From NCBI GenBank assembly GCA_910578985.1, contig CAJTSF010000042.1, positions 1-8,797 of the forward strand: a stretch of 8,797 nucleotides of DNA, written 5' to 3'. The position numbers were made by a program, and so were the translations under genes. Origin of the DNA: an uncultured Odoribacter sp. (GTDB lineage: Bacteria > Bacteroidota > Bacteroidia > Bacteroidales > Marinifilaceae). Each line of letters begins with the position of its first letter. Position 1 is the first letter of the stretch. This document shows positions 1 through 6,080 of the stretch, piece by piece. The notes under the pieces are model-generated. The model was not told where the DNA came from and did not search any database. It was given only the letters and a program-made list of their open reading frames with translations.

Positions 1-295
1 CAGATTTGATTTTGTTCGTATAATCATACACTAACCCTGGCCATAGTTGTTGGGCTGAATTATCTTGTTTAGAAGGCCCTGCATCCCTTTCATATTTTCC
101 TTTTGCCCAAGTCAGTGGGCAATGAACATGCATGCTTCCGATAACAATAGGTTCTTTACGCGTAGGATTATTCCAATCTTCGTATTCAACTTTAAACGTC
201 ATGGAAGCTGCGACACCTTCTTCCGTTAAGTAAACGATGGGACCAGGAGCTTCTTCTGTGAAAAAATATGCCCCACTGGGATATCTACCGCTTCT
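1..295 (-). pseudogene. Out-of-frame continuation of the left-hand lipoprotein gene, running off the window
   Basis: A minus-strand frame is open from base 295, just after a TAG, to base 1. From about 273 onward it reads like genuine protein: AYFFTEEAPGPIVYLTEEG, then MTFKVEYEDWNNPTRKEP, then IGSMHVHCPLTWAKGKY and WPGLVYDYTNKIKS. It has no plausible start of its own near the top; the first ATG is at 202, inside this protein-like stretch. Adding one base to either the G4 run (271-274) or the T6 run (261-266, minus-strand sense) joins it to the upstream gene as IPVGAYFFTEE or IPVGHIFFTEE. It is therefore most likely the remaining part of that protein's beta-rich C-terminal region, separated by a natural frameshift or a sequencing error. 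I do not recognise its family, and its true end is outside the window. Confidence 0.65.
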
Positions 296-1494
296 CTATC
301 TCTTCCAAATATTTCTATTTGAATGCCTAAAGGCTCTCCCAATTTGCATTCATAGTTTTTGTTTAGGATTTTGATTCTAAAACTTAGGGTACAGTTGCAT
401 TCTTCGAAAATTTTATTGCATTTAGGGCACTTTGGAGGAGGAAGTAGCGGATATTTAGTGTCGTTGTCTATACCGCTGTTCCCTCCCATTCCTGTTCCTC
501 CTCCGTTTCCTGTAGAGCCTCCAGTATTTGAGCTTCCCCCTACAGTGGGATTGCCGATTTCCGGAGAAGAACAGCATCCCCAAAATTTGTATTCGTAATG
601 TTGTTCGATAAGGAAATCTTTTTCTAGAACTATTCTATTTAATGTAATCATCAACATTGGTATCAAGCTTCCTAATGAATGTTGATGTGGAGAAAAAGAG
701 ATGTCTTCAGGGAGGGATAGAGAAAATTCTAATTGGCTTAGAGGTGTGTAAGTTATATCATTGGGATGGACATTTTTTCCTGTCACTTCCCAAATAGCCT
801 GTGATAAATATATTCTTATCCTTTCCCAGTGTAGCCCCCAAACAGCGGAATAGTCTTTACCAATGTATTTGACATTGTAACGTAATTTAAATTTAATAAA
901 GGGAGCATTAGTTTTGGTTTTTATGATTTCAATAGAACTTTCTTCTTCAGGAATAGGTACTACTTTCTCATTCAACAAATTTGTCATTTCTACTAATCCG
1001 GGTTCAACTTGCAGTTTTTGGGATTGTAAATTCTTAAAAAGAGTCGAATATAGGAAACGTTGTGTAAGCCGTATTTCTTGATTGAGGCGTTGGGTGGTAA
1101 TGTTGTCGGGGAGGTCTAATTCTCCGTTTGTTTGGTATCTGCCATCTTCCTGTAAGATTGCTTTTATCGGATAAAAGATTGCGCCTTTAATTTGTTCTTT
1201 GCCATAGGGGATAAAGTAACATAATCCGTAGCAAGCATGAGTCAGTTGCAGAACGTGTTCGTACAAGGGTTCTTCGTCCGATAGGAGTTCTATGAATTTG
1301 TTATATGCCTCGGGTTGTTTGGTAAACTGTTTGACTAAGGCTGCGCCATCTCTGTTTTGAATCGTCGTAGGAAACAATGTTGTTCCCATTTCCCTTTCCA
1401 AAGAGTTGTTTTCACAACTGTTCAGCAAGATTATGACACTTGCTACCAATGTGAAAAAGAAACTTCTGGAACGTAGATAAAATTGTTTTTTCAT
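226..1494 (-). CDS. Unrecognised lipoprotein with Gly-rich linker and four-cysteine cluster, 3' end out of frame
   Basis: I do not recognise this 422-residue protein. It has a long hydrophobic signal with lipobox LNSC and Cys27. A mixed alpha/beta body covers about 30-305, then the linker 311-343 is almost entirely Gly, Ser, Thr and Asn. Next come a Pro/Lys stretch and the cluster C356-x2-C359-x6-C366-x-C368, which could bind a metal or form disulfides. After it, a beta-rich segment starts at about 369 (LSFRIKILNKN, LGIQIEIFG), resembling the opening strands of an Ig-like domain. The frame then breaks: residues after about 407 (HIFSQKK to the stop at 226) look random, while the -1 frame carries a sensible continuation to the window edge. 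The gene is visibly more A/T-rich than the operon to its right, suggesting a separate origin. A 106-base gap containing a hairpin separates it from the operon. I see no Bacteroides-type TAnnTTTG promoter in the gap on this strand, so read-through transcription is possible. ATG 1494 is the only start giving a full signal peptide. Confidence 0.7.
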   Translation of the reverse strand: MKKQFYLRSRSFFFTLVASVIILLNSCENNSLEREMGTTLFPTTIQNRDGAALVKQFTKQPEAYNKFIELLSDEEPLYEHVLQLTHACYGLCYFIPYGKEQIKGAIFYPIKAILQEDGRYQTNGELDLPDNITTQRLNQEIRLTQRFLYSTLFKNLQSQKLQVEPGLVEMTNLLNEKVVPIPEEESSIEIIKTKTNAPFIKFKLRYNVKYIGKDYSAVWGLHWERIRIYLSQAIWEVTGKNVHPNDITYTPLSQLEFSLSLPEDISFSPHQHSLGSLIPMLMITLNRIVLEKDFLIEQHYEYKFWGCCSSPEIGNPTVGGSSNTGGSTGNGGGTGMGGNSGIDNDTKYPLLPPPKCPKCNKIFEECNCTLSFRIKILNKNYECKLGEPLGIQIEIFGRDREAVDIPVGHIFSQKKLLVPSFT

Positions 1495-1570
1495 AACATC
1501 TGGTTTTGGGTTTGTAAAATTTGTTTGCTTTGGTATTGGTAGTCGGTTTCCGTTTGTCGATGTGGTTATT

Positions 1571-1594
1571 TCTCCCTGGCAAATGCCAGGGAGA
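1571..1594 (-). terminator. Perfect hairpin after the operon's last gene, probable transcript end
   Basis: TCTCCCTGGC (1571-1580) and GCCAGGGAGA (1585-1594) form a perfect 10-bp inverted repeat with a 4-base loop. It begins six bases past the stop codon of the thioredoxin-like gene, where an intrinsic terminator or an mRNA-end-stabilising hairpin would sit. A caution: on the minus strand the stem is followed by AAATAACC with no T run. The T-rich tail (GTATTTTTATTT) lies on the plus-strand side. The structure is certain from the sequence, but its use as a minus-strand terminator is less so. Confidence 0.55.
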
Positions 1595-1600
1595 GTATTT

Positions 1601-2797
1601 TTATTTCCCTAAATATTTTTCTATGGTCAGCCGTAGGATGTCGGGGTTAGGGCCACTGAAGGCGATGGAGCCGTCGGGGGCGATGAGCAGGAGGCGTGGA
1701 ATGCCGTTGATCTTGTAGGCTTCCTGGGCGGCAGATACTTGTGCGCGGCTGCCTGCCCATAATTGGGTCCAGGGCATTTTTTCCTCTTTCATGGCTTTCT
1801 CCCAGTCCGGCTTCTTCTGGTCGAACGATATACTGATCACTCCCAGCTGTTGGCGGTCATAGCGTTTGTAGAGGCTTTCCACCTTGGGGATAGCCCAGCG
1901 GCAGGGACCGCACCACGACGCCCAGAAATCCACCAGCGTGTAGCGGTCAGGGTGCACGTATTGTGACAATTTGACTGTTTGGCCTTTCGGGTCGGTCAGT
2001 TCGAGGTCTTTGTACTTTGCCCCTTTGTACAGCGTACGTGCCGTTTCCGCCATCTTCAAGACTTGGGGAAGGCGTACGGTGTCCTCTATGTGGGAGGCGA
2101 TCTCCGTCAGTTCCTTTACCTCTTCGCGGGTGCGTTCAAAAGGATTGTTCAACAGTTCGCTTATGATAAAAAGGGATAGGGGAGAATGCGGGTGCTGGCG
2201 GATAAACTGCATTTTTGCCTCATCGGCAGCTTCCATGGCAGCCTGCTTTTTAGGGTAGAGTTCGTCGAACTTGCGGTCGTATTCTTCCGGTGTATAATTG
2301 CCGATGAAGTTCAGGCTGCTTACATTGGCGTCCGCTTGGTTTGCCGCATTCAGTAAAGGAAACAGGCTTTCGTAGTATTCATAGTACTCCCGTTGCAGCG
2401 CTCCGCCTTCCACCCGTGCTTTTGTGGCAGCGGATTTCGCCAGAAACGGATGGACGAACTGCATGCTGTCGAGATGGGCGACTTTCATGGTCAGTTCGGA
2501 ATTGTCGAGGAACATATAAGTGTTGAACATTGTAACCTTTCCGGATGTGTCGTTGCGGGAAATTAGCAAGTTGCAATAGTGCGGCGAGGCAATCGTCCCT
2601 CGCAACTCGAATTTCTTATCCTTTACGGTATCTGTCGCCAGGACATTTTGGTTCTCCATACTGCGGAGCGAGATGACCATGCCGTCCTGTAAGCCCGGAA
2701 AATTGCCCCGAATCACATACCCTTCGGGACGGGAGCCGCAGGCGCTGCAGATAAGCAGCGCCACGGCAAAGAAGAAAACTTTATTCATAAAAACCAT
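1601..2797 (-). CDS. DUF4369/TlpA-like thioredoxin-family lipoprotein (thiol-disulfide oxidoreductase)
   Basis: This 398-residue lipoprotein has an N-terminal DUF4369-like beta domain (about 26-120, beginning YVIRGNFPG), a helical middle (about 130-260) and a C-terminal thioredoxin/AhpC-TSA domain (about 262-398). The thioredoxin part has the redox motif WCGPC (Cys296 and Cys299) inside FWASWCGPCR and the cis-proline loop GIP (Pro367), so it should be redox active. It would reduce or isomerise disulfides in the cell envelope, as TlpA/ResA proteins do. Lipobox CSAC gives Cys20, followed by GSRPEG, which lacks the acidic surface-export signature and suggests anchoring facing the periplasm. ATG 2797 and the in-frame ATG at 2788 (MNKVFFF) both give a usable signal peptide, and I cannot decide between them. 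The Glu that ResA-type proteins carry three residues after the second redox Cys is Ala302 here. The gene follows the FISUMP gene by 14 bases and ends just before a hairpin, so it closes the operon. Confidence 0.92.
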   Translation of the reverse strand: MVFMNKVFFFAVALLICSACGSRPEGYVIRGNFPGLQDGMVISLRSMENQNVLATDTVKDKKFELRGTIASPHYCNLLISRNDTSGKVTMFNTYMFLDNSELTMKVAHLDSMQFVHPFLAKSAATKARVEGGALQREYYEYYESLFPLLNAANQADANVSSLNFIGNYTPEEYDRKFDELYPKKQAAMEAADEAKMQFIRQHPHSPLSLFIISELLNNPFERTREEVKELTEIASHIEDTVRLPQVLKMAETARTLYKGAKYKDLELTDPKGQTVKLSQYVHPDRYTLVDFWASWCGPCRWAIPKVESLYKRYDRQQLGVISISFDQKKPDWEKAMKEEKMPWTQLWAGSRAQVSAAQEAYKINGIPRLLLIAPDGSIAFSGPNPDILRLTIEKYLGK

Positions 2798-2811
2798 ATT
2801 TTATATTTATA

Positions 2812-3537
2812 TTACTTTCCTGCATCCCGGCAACAACGTACGCGCATCAGCCTTTGCAAGGTGACCGAGCCCCGATAGACGGTGGTCGTGTTGGCGCATA
2901 TTTTGCGGAACCAGACGCTGGGTGTTTGCAGATCGCTCTCCCCTACTTCCGATGCCGACCAGTAGTAACCGTATTCGCCCACGTAATTCCACCAAAAGGC
3001 GGTAATGAAGTTGATATTCATAAGAACGACCTCTCCGCCCAGCAGAAGCCTGATGCCTGTTCCTTCCTCATCCTGCCGGAGGAGGGTTGCTTCCTGATCT
3101 CCGCGCCAGCCTTCCGCATCGGCATCCCGGGCGGACATGCCCAGTGCCATCTCCAGGTTTTTCCAGTCTTTGTCTGTGGGCAGCCGCCAACCATCCGGAC
3201 ATGAGGCCTTTGCCTCTTCCCAGGTGTAGCAGTTGCCGTATGTTTGGTAATCCTCCTCGAAATTGACATCCATCAGCGGGGAACGAACGGGGAGCGGATA
3301 AGTCGTGCCCATATCGTACGTGCGCTCATAATAAGGCTGTCCGTCCACTTGGTATTTCAGGTTTTCGGTCATCCATTCCAAATCGCCGATCCGTACCCAT
3401 CCATAGGTGTTCCCGTCACGTTTATCCGTGTATTCGCCCGTGTCGGTAGGACGGATATTCGGCAACTTATCGTTATCGCTGCAGGAGCAGAACGCTACCC
3501 AGCAGCATGCAAACATAGCTATGATATACTTTTTCAT
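2812..3537 (-). CDS. FISUMP-domain lipoprotein
   Basis: This 241-residue lipoprotein carries one FISUMP domain (Fibrobacter succinogenes major paralogous domain, TIGR02145 / PF09603). That fold is common in secreted Bacteroidota and Fibrobacter proteins and has no firmly known activity. Diagnostic segments in order are DGNTYGWVRIGDLEWMTENL (41-60), NCYTWEEAKASCPDGWRLPT (102-121), GYYWSASE (190-197) and the ending MRVRCCRD (231-238). The signal peptide ends in lipobox FCSC, giving Cys19 followed by SDND, an acidic stretch like the surface lipoprotein export signal. I chose the ATG at 3537, which yields MKKYIIAMF. An in-frame TTG six bases upstream overlaps the preceding stop codon and is a poorer start. 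The gene begins 2 bases after the peptidase-like gene, so translation is probably coupled. The role is likely extracellular binding or structure in support of the SusC/SusD pair, but this is inference from context. Confidence 0.85.
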   Translation of the reverse strand: MKKYIIAMFACCWVAFCSCSDNDKLPNIRPTDTGEYTDKRDGNTYGWVRIGDLEWMTENLKYQVDGQPYYERTYDMGTTYPLPVRSPLMDVNFEEDYQTYGNCYTWEEAKASCPDGWRLPTDKDWKNLEMALGMSARDADAEGWRGDQEATLLRQDEEGTGIRLLLGGEVVLMNINFITAFWWNYVGEYGYYWSASEVGESDLQTPSVWFRKICANTTTVYRGSVTLQRLMRVRCCRDAGK

Positions 3538-3539
3538 AA

Positions 3540-4454
3540 TCAATTGAATTTAATTCCGGTTGCGTCAATCAATGGTTTGATGGCATCATATTTTTTCCGG
3601 GTGATTCCGTTTATGTCATTGGCTCCGTATTTCTCAAAGAACTCCTCTTCCGACATGTTCAGGCACGCTTTAATATAAGCGACGGCATCCTCTTTTGCAG
3701 AGGGGAAAAAAGTGCCATACGGGTCTTCCAGGAAGCCGCATTCCAATGGATTATAAGTAATCCCCAACCACATATTTGATGTAGGATATCCATAATATGA
3801 AGCGCCTTCTTGAAAAAAACTGCGAGCGTCTCCATCTGTATATTTTTGATTTGCAGTTCCCCCGAAAGAGGCAAAAATGATTTCGTAGCAAATATCCTGC
3901 GCATAGGTTTTACGCTCTTCCGGACTTAATCCCCACAATTGATTTACATTCAATGCCAAACACCGAATGTTTTTGTAGGTTAATGGAGAGCCGATGGAAT
4001 CATAGTCAAGTGTCTCTGGATTTTTTTCGTATTCGTTGATTTGATTTGCCACCAGCAGGGAGTAAGGCATGATATCCTTGATATACGGCAGCAAGTTGTT
4101 TTGCAGGAAATCGATTACCTGGCGCTTTTGCTCCAAGGTTTGCAAATAGTCAAATCGGAAACTGTGATTATTATAGCTGAGTATCTCATATTCCAATCCC
4201 AGCAACTCCGTTTGATAAAAAGGCTTCCCGTTTCCGTCCAGCCCTTGGTATTCATGACGGAGGGTATCGTTGAACAAGAGGTGGCATCCGGTATTTTTAT
4301 AGAATTCTTCCCGGAGTTTCGACTCTTCGTCTGTCGCTCCCGGTTGGGGTGCGAACGGATTGGCCATGTGGAGCGGTTTCAAGGTATCTTCCTTCTGGCA
4401 AGCCAACAGGCTGCCTGCCAAAACGATGGTATAGAATAAACTGTTTCGTTTCAT
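3540..4454 (-). CDS. Lipoprotein resembling SusC/SusD-associated zinc metallohydrolases, with a degenerate HExxH site
   Basis: This 304-residue lipoprotein has lipobox LLAC with Cys19. Its position behind susC/susD and its overall layout fit the substrate-import-associated zinc metallohydrolase lipoproteins (TIGR04549 / putative zinc-binding metallopeptidase). Near the N-terminus it has LREEFYKNTGCHLLFNDTL (about 47-65), a segment typical of that group. The region that should carry a HExxH helix (often HHEFAHILHQ in relatives) reads DICYEIIFASFG at about 187-198, so only Glu191 remains and both His are replaced (Tyr190, Phe194). The later helix that normally supplies the third ligand (an EDFAE-like motif) reads EDAVAY at 255-260, without the last Glu. 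It is therefore probably not a zinc enzyme and may be a binding protein. The frame is intact, so this is divergence and not decay. The mature start CQKED resembles the Bacteroidota surface-export signal. The FISUMP gene starts 2 bases after its stop. Family assignment is moderate because it rests on remembered family features. Confidence 0.7.
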   Translation of the reverse strand: MKRNSLFYTIVLAGSLLACQKEDTLKPLHMANPFAPQPGATDEESKLREEFYKNTGCHLLFNDTLRHEYQGLDGNGKPFYQTELLGLEYEILSYNNHSFRFDYLQTLEQKRQVIDFLQNNLLPYIKDIMPYSLLVANQINEYEKNPETLDYDSIGSPLTYKNIRCLALNVNQLWGLSPEERKTYAQDICYEIIFASFGGTANQKYTDGDARSFFQEGASYYGYPTSNMWLGITYNPLECGFLEDPYGTFFPSAKEDAVAYIKACLNMSEEEFFEKYGANDINGITRKKYDAIKPLIDATGIKFN

Positions 4455-4475
4455 GATTTCTTCATTTATGCGGGT

Positions 4476-6068
4476 TTAATTTTCGACAAGCACCAATATT
4501 CCCGGTCTGGGCAAACGTTGGTGGCTCGGCAAAGTATTTTGGAAATCCAGGACCTCTTTCGGTAAAGAGAGGGTATAGGCGGCATCATTTTCTTCCAAAA
4601 CATAGTCCTTCATTTCGACAGGTCTCGATGTAACAGGATAAAATCCCTCCTTGACATATTTGATATAGCGGTGCGTGATTTTTTTGGAATACGGGAATTT
4701 TTCGCATACCGTATAGCGCCGTAAGTCGTACCAGCGATGTCCTTCAAAGCACAATTCGCATTGGCGTTCCTGCCGGATCAATTCTACCAGTTTCTCGCCG
4801 CTCTCCGTGATTTCGGGGCTTTCCTTCAGGCGCTTGTCGCGTAGGGTTTTAAGTAGTTGGCGGGCGGTCGTCTCATCCCCCGCATACGCTGCCGCCTCTG
4901 CCCCATTCAGGTATGCCTCCGCCGTGCGGAACATGAAGTGATCGGAGGCATCCTTATAGCCGAGTTCCCAACCCTGCACCTTGTTGAACACCCAGGCGTC
5001 GGTATAGATATTATTGGTCAATAAGCCCCCAATAGATTCCTTTAGAATGTAATAGGTTGTACGCCAGTCGTTATCGCCTTCCGTAAAAGCCGATACCAAA
5101 TCTTCGGAGATGGTATAGGCGGGATATTTCCCATCTTCACTTTTATCACAATATATATAGGCTAAAGAATATCCTCCCATGGAAAAAATCATTTCGGGAG
5201 ACGTTTTGATCCATAACTCACCGGTGGAGGTATAGGTGTTCAAGTCCTGCAACTCGTTGCGTTTCGTCAATACGCTGTCCGCATATTCCCGGGCTTTTGC
5301 CCAGTTCTGCATGTAAAGGTAAACCCGGCTCTTCAACAGGTGGACCGCCGTGATGTCGGCACGGAAAGGATGGTTTTTCACTTCGTTGTCCTTCAAATAA
5401 GCGTCGGCTTCGTCCAGGTCGGCAAGCACTTGGGCATAGACCTCCTGCACGGTATTGACCGTGTAGTTCTTGTCCTCCACATACTCCGTCAGCTTGATCG
5501 GCACGGCGGGCGTCGCGAGGTTCTTGGGGCAATAGGGCTGCCCGTAGAGGTTGGCGAGCGTGAAATAGTAGAGGGCGCGGAGGAAATGGGCTTCGCCCTT
5601 GATGCGCCGCTGTTGCAGTTCCTCCTTTTGGTTGTTTACCGGCAGTTCGTCGGCGGAAACCAGCACCATGTTGCAGATGTTGATGCAGGTGTATGCCTGT
5701 TTGTAGTCCTTGCTTTCCGAGGTTCGCGAATTGCCTTCGTAAGGAACGCCGACATGTTGTTGCCATGCAAACCAGCCGAACATTTGGGGTTGGATGCCGA
5801 CATAATCGCCTATATTGCTTCGTGCGTTAAAAGCCAGTTCATCCGACATGTGGTGGGCGGCTTGAAAAGAGGCGTTTATAGCTGCAACCGGTGCATAAGT
5901 GGTGGCTTCAAGTCTTCCCCACGGCAAATAACCTTTTCCCAGCAGCACCTCGTCCAGGTCGCTCAGGGATTCCACTTTGGCAAGGTCCTGCGAGTACTCC
6001 TTCAGGAAATTGGAGGAGCAGGCTCCGAATACCCCTGCCAAGCAACATATAATCAATAATTTTTTCAT
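4476..6068 (-). CDS. SusD/RagB-family nutrient-binding outer-membrane lipoprotein
   Basis: This 530-residue protein is the surface lipoprotein lid that captures the ligand and hands it to the SusC channel encoded just upstream. It has a short signal peptide with lipobox FGAC, giving lipidated Cys17. A TPR-like helical segment with the family signature GEAHFLRALYYFTLANLYG lies at about residues 158-176. The C-terminal signature RQERQCELCFEGHRWYDLRR is at about 432-451. The length is normal for the family (about 500-600). The start is ATG at 6068, which gives a full signal peptide and sits 12 bases after the SusC stop. AGGAAG lies three bases before the ATG, which resembles a Shine-Dalgarno site, although Bacteroidota rely little on such sites. 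The next gene begins 21 bases after the stop, so the pair leads a tight operon. The binding residues that would reveal the substrate cannot be read from the sequence alone. Confidence 0.95.
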   Translation of the reverse strand: MKKLLIICCLAGVFGACSSNFLKEYSQDLAKVESLSDLDEVLLGKGYLPWGRLEATTYAPVAAINASFQAAHHMSDELAFNARSNIGDYVGIQPQMFGWFAWQQHVGVPYEGNSRTSESKDYKQAYTCINICNMVLVSADELPVNNQKEELQQRRIKGEAHFLRALYYFTLANLYGQPYCPKNLATPAVPIKLTEYVEDKNYTVNTVQEVYAQVLADLDEADAYLKDNEVKNHPFRADITAVHLLKSRVYLYMQNWAKAREYADSVLTKRNELQDLNTYTSTGELWIKTSPEMIFSMGGYSLAYIYCDKSEDGKYPAYTISEDLVSAFTEGDNDWRTTYYILKESIGGLLTNNIYTDAWVFNKVQGWELGYKDASDHFMFRTAEAYLNGAEAAAYAGDETTARQLLKTLRDKRLKESPEITESGEKLVELIRQERQCELCFEGHRWYDLRRYTVCEKFPYSKKITHRYIKYVKEGFYPVTSRPVEMKDYVLEENDAAYTLSLPKEVLDFQNTLPSHQRLPRPGILVLVEN

Positions 6069-6080
6069 AGACTTCCTATT

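Noticed and set aside
255..275. Programmed -1 ribosomal frameshift in the T6 run
   Set aside because: The codon phase over the run (ATT TTT TCA) does not give a canonical X-XXY-YYZ slippery site, and I see no strong downstream hairpin. A simple indel explains it better.
1505..1545. Plus-strand promoter-like TTTG repeats with an imperfect TAnnTTTG match
   Set aside because: No plus-strand gene lies downstream, the -7 match is imperfect (TAAAATTTG has one base too many), and the region is T-rich by composition.
3541..3543. TTG start for the FISUMP protein
   Set aside because: It overlaps the stop codon of the upstream gene, and an ATG six bases later gives a better signal peptide (MKKY).
4451..4465. 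Four-codon mini-ORF (MKKS) on the minus strand whose stop overlaps the ATG of the peptidase-like gene
   Set aside because: So short an overlap arises easily by chance, and nothing else supports translational regulation.
5340..6059. Long plus-strand open frame (about 239 codons) opposite the SusD gene
   Set aside because: It lies wholly antisense to a clearly recognised SusD gene and has no family resemblance, so it is a shadow frame. The same applies to the long plus-strand frames opposite SusC at 6318-6725 and 6819-7523.
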